Positions 1 to 8,731 of a DNA stretch of 64,000 nucleotides are shown here, piece by piece. The stretch is from Arthrobacter sp. NicSoilB4. Lineage in GTDB: Bacteria > Actinomycetota > Actinomycetes > Actinomycetales > Micrococcaceae. The stretch lies in NCBI RefSeq assembly GCF_019977335.1, contig NZ_AP024653.1, positions 2,852,001 through 2,916,000 of the forward strand, given 5' to 3'. Numbering within the stretch: position 1 is the stretch's first letter; each line of letters starts with the position of its first letter. Below the pieces are notes generated by a model. The model searched no databases. It was not told where the DNA came from and saw only the letters and a list, made by a program, of their open reading frames with translations. The position numbers were made by a program, and so were the translations under genes.

Positions 1-838
1 GGAAATCGAACAACTGCCCGACGGCGGCTACCGGATCGTGGCCGCCCCGCCGCTGCCCGTGGAGGACTGGAACGCACAGATTTCCCTCATGACGGGGATG
101 GCCGCCGCGGGAATCATGCTGAAGGGCAAAGTCGGCATCCTGCGCACCATGCCGGCTCCGGATGCCGCCTCGCTGGCGCATTTCCACCGCCAGACCCGCG
201 CCCTGGGCAAGCCGTGGGACGGCGAAATGAGTTACGGCGAATACCTGCGCACCCTCGATCCCACCGACCCGCAGCAGCTGGCCATCGTGCACTCGGCCGG
301 CATGCTGTTCCGCGGCGCCGGCTACACCCCGTTCGACGGAACGGTTCCCGACGCCGCCATCCAGGCCGCGATCGGCGCAGCCTACGCCCACTCCACCGCC
401 CCGCTGCGCCGGCTGATCGACCGTTTTGTCCTGGTGATCTGCGAGGCACTCAGCAACGGCGCGGACGTCCCGGCCTGGGCCCGCGAAGCCCTCCCGTCCC
501 TGCCCGCGATCATGGCCGCCTCGGACCAGCTGGCCGCCCGGCTGGAACGCCTCTCGCTCGATACGGTCGAGGCGGCACTCCTGGTCAACCACGTCGGCCA
601 GGAGTTCGACGCCGTCGTGATCTCCGGTTCCAAACCCGCCCGAAACGGAAAGAACGGGAACGGAAAGAACGGCAACGGGGGCGGCAACGGAAACGGCCCC
701 TCCGGGATCGTGCAGATCGCCGAGCCTGCGGTCACGGCCCGCTGCCCCGGCGAACTGGAACCCGGCACCCACGTCCGGGTGCGGATTGTTTCAGCCGACA
801 TTGCCACCCGCGAGGTCCGGCTGGAGCTGGTGGGCTGA
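1..838 (+). CDS. RNB-domain exoribonuclease (RNase II/R family), 3' part only
   Basis: The reading frame is open from base 2, so the gene begins outside the window and 278 residues are visible. RNase II/R enzymes degrade RNA 3' to 5' with a metal-dependent RNB domain. The stretch YAHSTAPLRRLIDRF corresponds to the conserved HFTSPIRRYPDL-type segment near the end of that domain, so the catalytic aspartate cluster must lie upstream of the window. After it come a helical region and a low-complexity Gly/Asn/Lys linker (about residues 205-230). A short C-terminal beta-rich tail follows, possibly the remnant of an S1-like domain. The family call is fairly secure. Which member (RNase II-like or the shorter actinobacterial form) cannot be decided from this part. 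Confidence 0.8.
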   Translation, partial: EIEQLPDGGYRIVAAPPLPVEDWNAQISLMTGMAAAGIMLKGKVGILRTMPAPDAASLAHFHRQTRALGKPWDGEMSYGEYLRTLDPTDPQQLAIVHSAGMLFRGAGYTPFDGTVPDAAIQAAIGAAYAHSTAPLRRLIDRFVLVICEALSNGADVPAWAREALPSLPAIMAASDQLAARLERLSLDTVEAALLVNHVGQEFDAVVISGSKPARNGKNGNGKNGNGGGNGNGPSGIVQIAEPAVTARCPGELEPGTHVRVRIVSADIATREVRLELVG

Positions 839-1148
839 GCAATTGGCGCTGTTCCCCCCGCGCATCTTGTATGACTCAGCGCGGTCCGTCGAGGATCCGG
901 GCCGCGTACAGCTAGACTGGAAGGGTAGATATGGATGCCCGGTCGTTGATTTCCTTGATTTTCGAATTCAACAAGCCCGCCCCTACGCGATCTTGAGATA
1001 GACCCGCTGGTCACCAGTGCCAGCATTTAGATAGCCCGCGATCGGCTTCCACTGGATTTGCTTGCGCGCCTGAGCGTGCTCCGGAACGGCCACCCGGCCG
1101 GCCCCGTTGAGCAAGCAGCGCAGCCCAAATGAATAAGGAAACTCCCCT
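839..1148 (+). promoter_or_regulatory. Long leader region upstream of the DEAD-box helicase
   Basis: This 310-base gap has no convincing gene. A TAGACT box at 913-918 looks like the -10 of the common actinobacterial type, although the matching -35 (cgagga, 17 bases upstream) is poor. If it is used, the transcript would carry a leader of about 225 bases. Close to the gene, the stretch from about 1081 to 1113 can fold (AACGG pairing with CCGTT around a GGCC-rich core). A Shine-Dalgarno AAGGAAA lies at about 1135-1141. Long structured leaders are common for cold-responsive helicases; applying that here is inference. Confidence 0.3.
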
Positions 1149-2918
1149 GTGAGTGAATTGCACACGCACCAGCTTCTGACCGACGATTCCGGAACGGAAA
1201 CGATCGAGCCGGAAGAGACCATCATCTCGGACGAAAAGCCGCACGAGATAGCCGAGAAGACCTTCGCGGACTACAACGTCCGCGCCGATATCGTGGAGTC
1301 CCTTGCCGACGCCGGCATCACCCACCCCTTCCCGATCCAGGCCATGACCCTGCCGGTCGCCCTGAGCGGCCATGACATCATCGGCCAGGCCAAGACCGGA
1401 ACGGGCAAGACCCTCGGCTTCGGCATCCCGGCGCTGCAGCGCGTCGTCGGACCGGACGACGCCGGGTTCGACAAACTCCCCGCCCCCGGCGCACCGCAGG
1501 CCCTCGTGATTGTTCCGACCCGCGAGCTGGCGGTCCAGGTTGCCAGCGACCTGCAGAACGCCGCCCGCAAGCGCAACGCCCGGATCACCACGATCTACGG
1601 CGGCCGGGCCTACGAGCCGCAGGTTGAGGCGCTGCAGAAGGGCGTCGAGGTCGTCGTCGGTACTCCCGGCCGCCTCATCGACCTGTACAAGCAGAAGCAC
1701 CTGGTCCTGAAAAACGTCAAGATGGTCATCCTTGACGAGGCCGACGAAATGCTGGACCTCGGCTTCCTGCCCGACGTCGAGACCCTCATCGCCGGCACGC
1801 CGCCCGTGCGCCAGACGCTGCTGTTCTCCGCCACCATGCCCGGCCCGGTCATTGCCATGGCGCGCCGCTACATGACGCAGCCGACCCACATCCGCGCCGC
1901 CGACCCGGACGACGAGGGCCTCACCAAGCGCGACATCCGCCAGCTGATCTACCGCGCCCACAGCATGGACAAGATCGAGGTAGTGGCCCGCATCCTGCAG
2001 GCCCGCGGCCGCGGCCGCACCATCATCTTCACCAAGACCAAGCGCACCGCCGCCAAGGTTGCCGAGGAACTCGTGGACCGCGGCTTCGCCGCCGCGGCAA
2101 TCCACGGCGACCTCGGCCAGGGCGCCCGCGAGCAGGCCCTCCGCGCCTTCCGCAACAACAAGGTGGACGTTCTCGTCGCCACCGACGTCGCCGCCCGCGG
2201 CATCGACGTCGACGACGTCACGCACGTCATCAACTACCAGTGTGTCGAAGACGAAAAGATCTACCTGCACCGCGTGGGCCGCACCGGCCGCGCCGGCAAC
2301 AAGGGCACCGCCGTGACCTTCGTCGACTGGGACGACATGCCCCGCTGGGGCCTGATCAACAAGGCCCTGGGGCTCAGCGTCCCGGAGCCGGTGGAAACCT
2401 ACTCCTCCTCGCCGCACCTCTTCGAGGAACTCGACATCCCCGAGGGCACCAAGGGCCGCCTGCCCCGCGACAAGCGGGTGCTCGCCGGCGTCGACGCCGA
2501 AGTCCTCGAGGACCTGGGCGAGACCGGCAAGAAGAACACCCGCGCCGGCGGACAGACCAGCGGTCGTGACAGCGGTCGTGACAGCGCCCGCAGCGGCTCA
2601 CGCGACGGCAGCAGCACGGGCGGCCGCGACGGAGGCCGCAGCAGCTCCCGCGAAGGTGGCCGCGACACGCGCCGCAGCGCCGGCGCCGGCGGCGGAAAAG
2701 ACAGCGGACGCTCCGGCGACCGCCGTCGCCGTCCGGCCGACGCCGAAGCCAGCACCGGCCCCGCCGCCGAGGCACCGGCCAGGTCAGCCGCCAGCGCGCC
2801 GACCGAGGTTGACCGCGCCACCCGTGCACGCCGCCGCACCCGCACCCGCCGCCGCAACGGTGAAGTGGTCGCCGGCGAGGCTCAGGGCGGCGCTCCGGCA
2901 CGCAGCGCCGAGGCCTAA
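1149..2918 (+). CDS. DEAD-box ATP-dependent RNA helicase
   Basis: This 589-residue superfamily 2 RNA helicase unwinds RNA duplexes using ATP in the cytoplasm. All diagnostic motifs are present: Q motif with Phe39 and Gln64, Walker A AKTGTGKT at 81-88, PTREL at 123-127, TPGR at 172-175, DEAD at 196-199, SAT at 227-229, ARGID near 349-353 and HRVGRTGR at 374-381. From about residue 470 the protein becomes a low-complexity Arg/Ser/Gly/Asp tail ending in a very basic stretch. Such tails usually bind RNA non-specifically. The GTG start is supported by AAGGAAA eight bases upstream. The methyltransferase gene begins eight bases after the stop, so the two are probably co-transcribed. DeaD/CsdA- or RhlE-like subfamilies cannot be told apart by eye. 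Confidence 0.95.
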   Translation: MSELHTHQLLTDDSGTETIEPEETIISDEKPHEIAEKTFADYNVRADIVESLADAGITHPFPIQAMTLPVALSGHDIIGQAKTGTGKTLGFGIPALQRVVGPDDAGFDKLPAPGAPQALVIVPTRELAVQVASDLQNAARKRNARITTIYGGRAYEPQVEALQKGVEVVVGTPGRLIDLYKQKHLVLKNVKMVILDEADEMLDLGFLPDVETLIAGTPPVRQTLLFSATMPGPVIAMARRYMTQPTHIRAADPDDEGLTKRDIRQLIYRAHSMDKIEVVARILQARGRGRTIIFTKTKRTAAKVAEELVDRGFAAAAIHGDLGQGAREQALRAFRNNKVDVLVATDVAARGIDVDDVTHVINYQCVEDEKIYLHRVGRTGRAGNKGTAVTFVDWDDMPRWGLINKALGLSVPEPVETYSSSPHLFEELDIPEGTKGRLPRDKRVLAGVDAEVLEDLGETGKKNTRAGGQTSGRDSGRDSARSGSRDGSSTGGRDGGRSSSREGGRDTRRSAGAGGGKDSGRSGDRRRRPADAEASTGPAAEAPARSAASAPTEVDRATRARRRTRTRRRNGEVVAGEAQGGAPARSAEA

Positions 2919-2926
2919 TCCCCTTT

Positions 2927-3799
2927 ATGGCTGACACCGTCTGGGCGCCGGACGGCAGCAACCTGGTGGTACACGCGGACAACGCGGAGTTCCTCCCAAC
3001 GCTGCCGGACGGCGCCTTCACACTGATTTACGTGGACCCGCCCTTCAATACCGGCCGGGTCCAGAAGCGCCAGGAAACAAAGATGGTGCTCAACGCCGGC
3101 GGCGAGGGCGACAGGGTCGGGTTCAAGGGCCGGTCCTACGACACCATCAAGGGCGCGCTGCACAAGTACGACGACGCGTTCAGCGACTACTGGACCTTCC
3201 TCGAGCCCCGGCTCGTCGAGGCCTGGCGGCTGCTCGCCGACGACGGCACCCTGTATCTGCACCTGGACTACCGGGAGGTGCACTACGCCAAGGTCATGCT
3301 CGACGCCATCTTCGGCCGGGAGTGCTTCCTGAACGAGATCATCTGGGCCTATGACTACGGCGCGCGCGCCAAATACCGCTGGCCCACCAAGCACGACAAC
3401 ATCCTCGTGTACGTCAAAAACCCCACGAAATACCACTTCGACAGCGCCGAGGTGGACCGGGAGCCGTACATGGCCCCCGGCCTGGTCACGCCGGCCAAGC
3501 GGGAGCTCGGCAAGCTTCCCACGGACGTCTGGTGGCACACGATCGTCTCCCCCACCGGCAAGGAGAAGACCGGCTACCCGACGCAGAAGCCCGAAGGGCT
3601 GATCCGTCGTGTGGTGGCCGCCTCCAGCCGGCCCGGCGACTGGTGCCTGGACTTCTTCGCGGGCTCCGGGACGCTGGGCGCCGTCGCGGCGAAGCTGGAC
3701 CGCAGGTTCGTGTGCGTGGACCAGAACCAGCCCGCGATCGACGTCATGGCCAAGCGGCTCGCCCCGCACGCCGCATTCACGTCGTTCCCGCGCAACTAG
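2927..3799 (+). CDS. Site-specific DNA methyltransferase (N4/N6 amino type, beta-class order)
   Basis: The 290-residue protein carries the catalytic motif DPPF at 37-40, inside a block resembling the DxIYIDPPFNTG signature of adenine/cytosine-amino methyltransferases. The S-adenosylmethionine motif FAGSG follows at 244-248. Catalytic motif first and cofactor motif last is the beta-class order; the central 150-odd residues should hold target recognition. It would methylate an adenine N6 or cytosine N4 in a specific DNA sequence. No restriction endonuclease or specificity subunit lies beside it, so it looks like an orphan. It follows the helicase stop by eight bases and is probably in the same transcript. 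Modified base and recognition site are unknown. Confidence 0.88.
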   Translation: MADTVWAPDGSNLVVHADNAEFLPTLPDGAFTLIYVDPPFNTGRVQKRQETKMVLNAGGEGDRVGFKGRSYDTIKGALHKYDDAFSDYWTFLEPRLVEAWRLLADDGTLYLHLDYREVHYAKVMLDAIFGRECFLNEIIWAYDYGARAKYRWPTKHDNILVYVKNPTKYHFDSAEVDREPYMAPGLVTPAKRELGKLPTDVWWHTIVSPTGKEKTGYPTQKPEGLIRRVVAASSRPGDWCLDFFAGSGTLGAVAAKLDRRFVCVDQNQPAIDVMAKRLAPHAAFTSFPRN

Positions 3800-3819
3800 C
3801 TCGCGTCTAACGGGGGCGG

Positions 3820-4665
3820 TCAGCGCACTACGGGGGTTCCGGTTCCCAGTTCCTCGATCCGGGCGAACACCTCGGGCGAGGTCAGGTTCTCGCCCAGCAG
3901 GTTCGGTTTCCCCGCCCCGTGGTAGTCGGAGGACCCCGTGACCAGCAGTCCGTACCGGTCCGCGAGCTTGCGCAGGAACGCCCTGCCCTCCTCGGGATTG
4001 TCCCGGTGGTAGATTTCCAGCCCGGCCAGGCCGGCGTCGATCATTTCCCGGTACGTGCGCTCCCCCACGATCCGCCCGCGGGCGGTCGCCACAGGATGGG
4101 CGAACACCGGCACGCCGCCGGCCGCACGGACCAGTTCGACGGCGAACGCCGGGTCCGGCGCGTAATGCTGCACAAAGTAGCGTGAACGCGAGGTCAGGAT
4201 GGATTCGAACGCCTCTGTGCGGTCGGCGACCACGCCCGCGGCCACGAGCGCGTCGGCGATGTGCGGCCGGCCCAGCGTGGCCCCGGGCGCCACATGGTGG
4301 ATGACATCGTCCCAGCTCAGCGGGTAGTCCTCCGCGAGCAGGCTGACCATCCGTTCGGCCCGGGTGAAACGGGCGTCCTTGGCCTTGGTGATTTCCTCCA
4401 GCAGCCCGGGGTGCGCCGGGTCGTGCAGGTAGCAGAGGAGGTGCACACTGATGCCCTCCACCGTCCGGCAGGAGATCTCCATCCCCGGAACCAGCGTGAC
4501 GCCGTGTTCCCGGGCGGCCACGGCGGCCTCGGCCCAGCCGTCGGTGGAGTCGTGATCCGTCAGGGCGAGGACGTCGATGCCCGCCTCCGCCGCCGAGGCC
4601 ATCACCGCGCCGGGTGCTTGGGTGCCGTCGGAAACGTTCGAGTGGGCATGCAGGTCGATCCTCAC
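3820..4665 (-). CDS. PHP-domain phosphoesterase
   Basis: This 281-residue protein has the metal-binding signatures of the PHP (polymerase and histidinol phosphatase) family: DLHAHSNVSDG at 4-14, TDHD at 36-39, PGMEIS at 60-65, a central HP pair and SSDYHG at 245-250. Stand-alone members of this length in actinobacteria resemble the 5'-3' exonuclease / nucleoside 3',5'-bisphosphate phosphatase group (YciV-like), which act on short RNA ends or pAp. The start is GTG, preceded by a G-rich GGTGGGG sequence. It converges on the methyltransferase gene with 20 bases between stops and is divergent from the aminopeptidase. The substrate is not determined by sequence alone. Confidence 0.85.
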   Translation of the reverse strand: MRIDLHAHSNVSDGTQAPGAVMASAAEAGIDVLALTDHDSTDGWAEAAVAAREHGVTLVPGMEISCRTVEGISVHLLCYLHDPAHPGLLEEITKAKDARFTRAERMVSLLAEDYPLSWDDVIHHVAPGATLGRPHIADALVAAGVVADRTEAFESILTSRSRYFVQHYAPDPAFAVELVRAAGGVPVFAHPVATARGRIVGERTYREMIDAGLAGLEIYHRDNPEEGRAFLRKLADRYGLLVTGSSDYHGAGKPNLLGENLTSPEVFARIEELGTGTPVVR

Positions 4666-4795
4666 CCCACCAGCCTAGTAGATCGACGCGGCCAGCCCCC
4701 TGAGGGATGCAGCGGAGGGATGCAGGGGAGGGATGGAGCGGATGAACGCCCCGGCCTGTTGGCCCAAGCCGCTCCGCTGGTGAGACTATGGGACG

Positions 4796-6379
4796 GTGAA
4801 CGATGCAGATAACACCCAAGTCTCCGCTTCCCAGCCCCTCGACGAGCGCGTCAACAACCGCTCCCAGCGGCCCAGCTCCGATGCCTTCAAGGCGTTTATG
4901 GCCAGCAACTGGGCTCCGTCCAGCGAACAGCTGCCGGAACGCGACGCCGTCGCCGGCCACGCAGCCACCCGCCGTCGCGCCATTTCAGAGCAGTTCAAAG
5001 GCGAACGCCTGGTCATTCCCGCCGGTCCGCTGAAGGTCCGCTCGAACGACTGCGACTACCGTTTCCGCCCGCACTCCGGCTTCGCGCACCTCACCGGCCT
5101 GGGCCTGGACCACGAGCCCGACGCCGTGCTCGTCCTGGAACCCGTCGAGCAAGGCAAGGGCGACGACGGCGGCCACCACCGCGCCACGCTGTACTTCCGC
5201 CCGCTGGCCGGCCGCGACACCGAACAGTTCTACGCCGACTCCCGTTCCGGCGAGTTCTGGATCGGCGCCCGCCCCACGCTGGCCGAGTTCAAGGCCCGGC
5301 TCGGACTGGCCACCGCGGACATCAGCGAACTCGAACTCGGCATCACCAAGAACGTGGGTGCTCCGGAAATCGGCGGCATCTCCATCCGGCTGGTGCGGAA
5401 GGTCGACGAGAACATCGACGCCCTCGTTGACACCGCGCGCTACAACACTGCGAAGGACCCGGAGAACCTGGACCTGGGCATCCTTGACGCCCTCGACGAA
5501 AAGCTCACCGAGGCACTCTCCGAACTGCGCCTGCTCAAGGACGAGTGGGAAGTCGAACAGATGAAGACGGCCGTCGCCGCCACCGTGCAGGGATTCACCG
5601 AGGTGGTCAAGGCCCTGCCGCGGGCGCTCACCCACCAGCGCGGCGAGCGCGTCGTCGAAGGTGCGTTCTTCGCCCGCGCCCGGGAGGAAGGCAACGAGCT
5701 CGGCTACGACACCATCGCGGCGTCCGGCAACAACGCCACGGTGCTGCACTGGACCAGGAACACCGGCAAGGTCACTGCCGGAGAACTGTTGCTGCTGGAC
5801 GCCGGGGTCGAGGCGGATTCCCTGTACACGGCGGACATCACGCGCACCCTGCCGGCCAACGGCACGTTCTCCGAGATCCAGCGGAAAGTCTACGAGGCCG
5901 TGCTCGACGCCGCTGACGCCGGGTTCGCCGCCGCTCAGCCGGGCACGAGGTTCCGCGACATCCACACAGCCGCGACCACCGTACTGGCCGAACGGCTGGC
6001 CGACTGGGGCCTGCTGCCGGTCTCCGTCGAGGAAGCCATCAGCGCCGAGGGCCAGCAGCACCGCCGCTGGATGCCGCACGGCACCAGCCACCACCTTGGC
6101 CTCGACGTGCACGACTGCGCCCAGGCCAAGCGTGAACTGTACCTCGACGGCGTACTGACGCCCGGCATGGTCTTCACGATCGAACCCGGCCTGTACTTCA
6201 AGGACGAGGACCTCGCCATCCCCGCGGAATACCGCGGAATCGGCGTCCGGATCGAGGATGACATCCTCATGACCGCCGACGGTCCGGTCAACCTCAGCGC
6301 CGCCCTGCCCCGCAAGGCCGACGACGTCGAGTCCTGGATGGCGGGAATCTACCAGGAAGTGGACGGCCAGACGGCATAG
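4796..6379 (+). CDS. pepP: Xaa-Pro aminopeptidase (aminopeptidase P, M24 family)
   Basis: The 527-residue protein joins an N-terminal creatinase/AMP_N domain (FRPHSGFAHLTGLGLDHEPD region) to an M24 'pita-bread' metallopeptidase domain. The five expected metal ligands can be seen in order: Asp in LLLLDAGVEADS, Asp in TADITRTLP, His in the PHGTSHHLGLDVHD region, Glu in TIEPGLYF and Glu in GVRIEDDIL. It removes an N-terminal residue that precedes proline, probably in the cytoplasm since no signal peptide is visible. The GTG start is tentative. An Asp/Asn-rich lead-in of about 30 residues precedes the domain, so a later start is possible. A strong hairpin terminator follows the stop. Confidence 0.93.
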   Translation: MNDADNTQVSASQPLDERVNNRSQRPSSDAFKAFMASNWAPSSEQLPERDAVAGHAATRRRAISEQFKGERLVIPAGPLKVRSNDCDYRFRPHSGFAHLTGLGLDHEPDAVLVLEPVEQGKGDDGGHHRATLYFRPLAGRDTEQFYADSRSGEFWIGARPTLAEFKARLGLATADISELELGITKNVGAPEIGGISIRLVRKVDENIDALVDTARYNTAKDPENLDLGILDALDEKLTEALSELRLLKDEWEVEQMKTAVAATVQGFTEVVKALPRALTHQRGERVVEGAFFARAREEGNELGYDTIAASGNNATVLHWTRNTGKVTAGELLLLDAGVEADSLYTADITRTLPANGTFSEIQRKVYEAVLDAADAGFAAAQPGTRFRDIHTAATTVLAERLADWGLLPVSVEEAISAEGQQHRRWMPHGTSHHLGLDVHDCAQAKRELYLDGVLTPGMVFTIEPGLYFKDEDLAIPAEYRGIGVRIEDDILMTADGPVNLSAALPRKADDVESWMAGIYQEVDGQTA

Positions 6380-6412
6380 TTCCGCTTGTGCCGGCTGGTC
6401 CGTCGGTACGCA

Positions 6413-6450
6413 GAAGGCCTCCGCCCGGATCGTTCCGGGCGGAGGCCTTC
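6413..6450. terminator. Bidirectional intrinsic terminator
   Basis: A perfect 17-bp stem (GAAGGCCTCCGCCCGGA with its complement) closes on a TCGT loop between the converging pepP and stress-protein genes. The T-rich tail is short on both strands, but position and stem strength fit a shared terminator. Confidence 0.8.
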
Positions 6451-6470
6451 AGCGTTTGCGGGCAGCGACT

Positions 6471-7370
6471 CTAGTGTTGCGAGCCGTCCTGGCCGGGCTC
6501 CCGCTTGGCCGCGTCATCGACGCGGACCCCGTACTGCGGGCGGCCGTCGGGCAGGTCCGGATAGGAGAAACCGGAGGGCTTGGCCGCTTCCTCCTTGTCC
6601 GGTGCGGCGTCGGCGGATCCTGCCGGCTGCCCGGAAGGCCCTGCCTCATGGCCCGGGGCCGGCTGGTTGCCGGGCTGCCATCCGCCAGCGGGCTGTCCGC
6701 CGGATTCGGGAGCCCGCTGGCCGTAGGGGTCGTTCCAGCCCGCGGGGCGCTGCGGGGCATGGCCGGGCTGTTCGGAACCCTGCCCGGGGCCGGGCTGGTA
6801 CGGCTGGTGCTGGTAGTCGCGCTGGGAGTAGCCGGCCGTTCCGGCGGATGCCGTGGCGTCACGCTGGGTCATCGGCAGCTGGTGGAGCAACCGCCGCGCC
6901 TCGTTCGCCGCCTCAAAGGACACCACGACGTCGTAGTTGGTCGCCACCACCTGGCTCGTGGAGGTGAAGTCCCGCTTCCCCCGCTGCATGGCGTACGTGA
7001 CGATGCCGAACAGCATAAAGAACGCCGCGCCCATGAGCACCGACGTCACAATGGAGAAATACCCGGGTGTGGTGGAGAAGAAGGACAGCATGATGCCGAC
7101 GAACAAACCGAACCACATGCCGCTCAGCGCGCCCGACAGGGCCACCCGCGGGTACGTGAGCCGGCCGGTGACCCGTTCCACCATCTTCAGGTCGTTGCCG
7201 ACGATCGAGACCATCTGCACCGGAAACTGCTGGTCCGCGAGGTAGTCCACCGCCTTCTGGGCATCCAGGTAGGAGTTGTAGGAACCAACGGTGTCGCCCT
7301 TGGGGACACTGCGGGCCTCGTCCGGGCCGTTGGGGGCGCCAGCCCTGGGAGCACCAAAAATGTTTGACAT
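6471..7370 (-). CDS. General stress protein 17M-like membrane protein with a disordered tail
   Basis: Of its 299 residues, the first 165 or so form a GSP17M/YflT-like domain. A short alpha/beta part (SYLDAQKAVDYLADQQFPV, then VSIVGNDLKMVERV) is followed by two hydrophobic segments at roughly 75-95 and 105-128 and a second soluble strand. The remaining 130 residues are rich in Gly, Pro, Gln and Tyr and probably unstructured. I chose the ATG at 7370 over an in-frame GTG at 7400 because the homologous region begins just after it. It is divergent from the MgtE-like gene. Homologues respond to stress in Bacillus; the molecular role is unknown. Confidence 0.8.
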   Translation of the reverse strand: MSNIFGAPRAGAPNGPDEARSVPKGDTVGSYNSYLDAQKAVDYLADQQFPVQMVSIVGNDLKMVERVTGRLTYPRVALSGALSGMWFGLFVGIMLSFFSTTPGYFSIVTSVLMGAAFFMLFGIVTYAMQRGKRDFTSTSQVVATNYDVVVSFEAANEARRLLHQLPMTQRDATASAGTAGYSQRDYQHQPYQPGPGQGSEQPGHAPQRPAGWNDPYGQRAPESGGQPAGGWQPGNQPAPGHEAGPSGQPAGSADAAPDKEEAAKPSGFSYPDLPDGRPQYGVRVDDAAKREPGQDGSQH

Positions 7371-7435
7371 ACGCCTATTCTTACCTATCCTGCTGGGCAC
7401 CGGCTGTAAATTCAGCTAAAAGAGAGCGGACTCGG

Positions 7436-7441
7436 TAGCCT
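7436..7441 (+). promoter_or_regulatory. Candidate -10 box for a leaderless mgtE-like transcript
   Basis: TAGCCT sits six bases before the GTG start of the MgtE/CBS gene and no clear Shine-Dalgarno precedes that GTG. In actinobacteria this spacing is typical of leaderless mRNAs. No good -35 is visible. Confidence 0.35.
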
Positions 7442-7447
7442 GTACAG

Positions 7448-8731
7448 GTGAGTACAAATGTTTCGCGGGTGTTTGTTGCGCGCCTGCTCGGACTCGACGT
7501 CTTCGACCCACTGGGCGACCGGCTGGGCCGGCTGCGCGATGTCGTTGTGCTCTCCCGCGGCACCCGCGGCGCCCCGCACGTGGTGGGCATCGTCGTCGAG
7601 GTTCCCGGGAAGAAGCGCGTCTTCGTCCCGATGACCCGGATCACCTCGATCGACCAGACCCAGATCATCTGCACCGGGCTGGTGAACCTGCGCCGCTTCG
7701 AACAGCGTGGCGCCGAAACCCTCGTTGTGGCTGAAATGTTTGACCGCCGCGTCACGCTCGCCGACGGCAGCGGGGACGCCACGATCGAGGACATCGCGAT
7801 GGACAAGCACCGCTCCGGTGACTGGTTCGTCAGCAAGCTCTTTGTCCGCCGCGGCCACTCCCTGTCCCCGCTGAGCAGGCTGCGCCGCAACGAGACACTG
7901 ATCATCGACTGGACCGACGCGCAGCAGGGCGCCCGCACCGAGCCCCAGGCCGCCACCCAGTTTGTCGCGACCCACGAGGACCTCAAGCCTGCAGACTTCG
8001 CCGAAGCGCTGCAGGAGATGAGCGACAAGCGCCGCTTTGAGGTCGCCAGCGAGCTGCAGGACGAACGGCTGGCGGACGTCCTGCAGGAGATGCCCGAAGG
8101 CGACCAGGTGGAAATCCTCTCCGCCCTCGACGTGAATCGTGCCGCCGACGTGCTCGAGGAGATGGACCCGGACGACGCCGCCGACCTCCTCGCGGAACTC
8201 CCGAGCGCCCAGGCCGAAGAGCTGCTCCAGCTGATGGAGCCCGAAGGTGCAGAAGACGTCCGGCGGCTGCTCGAATACGACGAGGACACCGCCGGTGGGC
8301 TGATGACGCCGGTCCCGGTTATCCTGCCCCCGGAAGCCACCGTCGCGGAGGCCCTGGCCCACGTGCGCCGCGAAGAGCTCTCCCCCGCCCTGGCGTCGTC
8401 GATCTTCATCGCCCGGCCCCCCTTGGAGACGCCGACGGGCCGGTTCCTCGGCGTCGTCCACATCCAGCAGCTGCTGCGCTTCCCGCCGCCCGAACCTCTG
8501 GGCAACCTGGTGGACAAGACCCTGGAGCCGGTGTCGGACCAGGCCCACATCAGCGAGGTCGCCCGCACTCTGGCCACGTACAACCTCAACTCGCTCCCCG
8601 TCGTCAACAGCGATGGTCGGCTTGTCGGGGCGGTGACTGTTGACGATGTGCTGGATCATCTGCTGCCCGATGACTGGCGCGCCCACGAGGACGACGCCCC
8701 GATAAGGAAGCTTGGAGGCCGCATTGGCTGA
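7448..8731 (+). CDS. Soluble MgtE N-domain / CBS-pair protein with PRC-barrel-like N-terminus
   Basis: The 427-residue protein has three regions. Residues about 5-160 are PRC-barrel-like beta repeats. Residues about 175-275 match the helical MgtE intracellular N domain, with repeated short helices such as ADVLQEMPEGDQVEIL and AADVLEEMDPDDAADLL. Residues about 280-405 form a CBS pair (TAGGLMTPVPVILPP and NLNSLPVVNSDGRLVGAVT). True MgtE magnesium channels continue into five membrane helices; here the protein stops after the CBS pair and has no transmembrane segment. It is therefore a cytoplasmic sensor-like relative, not a transporter. The DUF1003 membrane protein gene overlaps its stop, so the two are translationally coupled and possibly act together. 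Function is inferred from domains only. Confidence 0.85.
   Translation: MSTNVSRVFVARLLGLDVFDPLGDRLGRLRDVVVLSRGTRGAPHVVGIVVEVPGKKRVFVPMTRITSIDQTQIICTGLVNLRRFEQRGAETLVVAEMFDRRVTLADGSGDATIEDIAMDKHRSGDWFVSKLFVRRGHSLSPLSRLRRNETLIIDWTDAQQGARTEPQAATQFVATHEDLKPADFAEALQEMSDKRRFEVASELQDERLADVLQEMPEGDQVEILSALDVNRAADVLEEMDPDDAADLLAELPSAQAEELLQLMEPEGAEDVRRLLEYDEDTAGGLMTPVPVILPPEATVAEALAHVRREELSPALASSIFIARPPLETPTGRFLGVVHIQQLLRFPPPEPLGNLVDKTLEPVSDQAHISEVARTLATYNLNSLPVVNSDGRLVGAVTVDDVLDHLLPDDWRAHEDDAPIRKLGGRIG

Noticed and set aside
1011..2417. 468-codon open frame on the minus strand opposite the helicase
   Set aside because: It is an antisense shadow of a high-GC gene: no conserved motif, biased to Gly/Val/Asp, and the helicase on the other strand has every family motif.
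2915..4960. 681-codon minus-strand open frame
   Set aside because: It spans the methyltransferase, PHP and aminopeptidase genes in a non-native frame, with low-complexity Arg/Gly composition; the PHP gene in another minus frame is clearly real.
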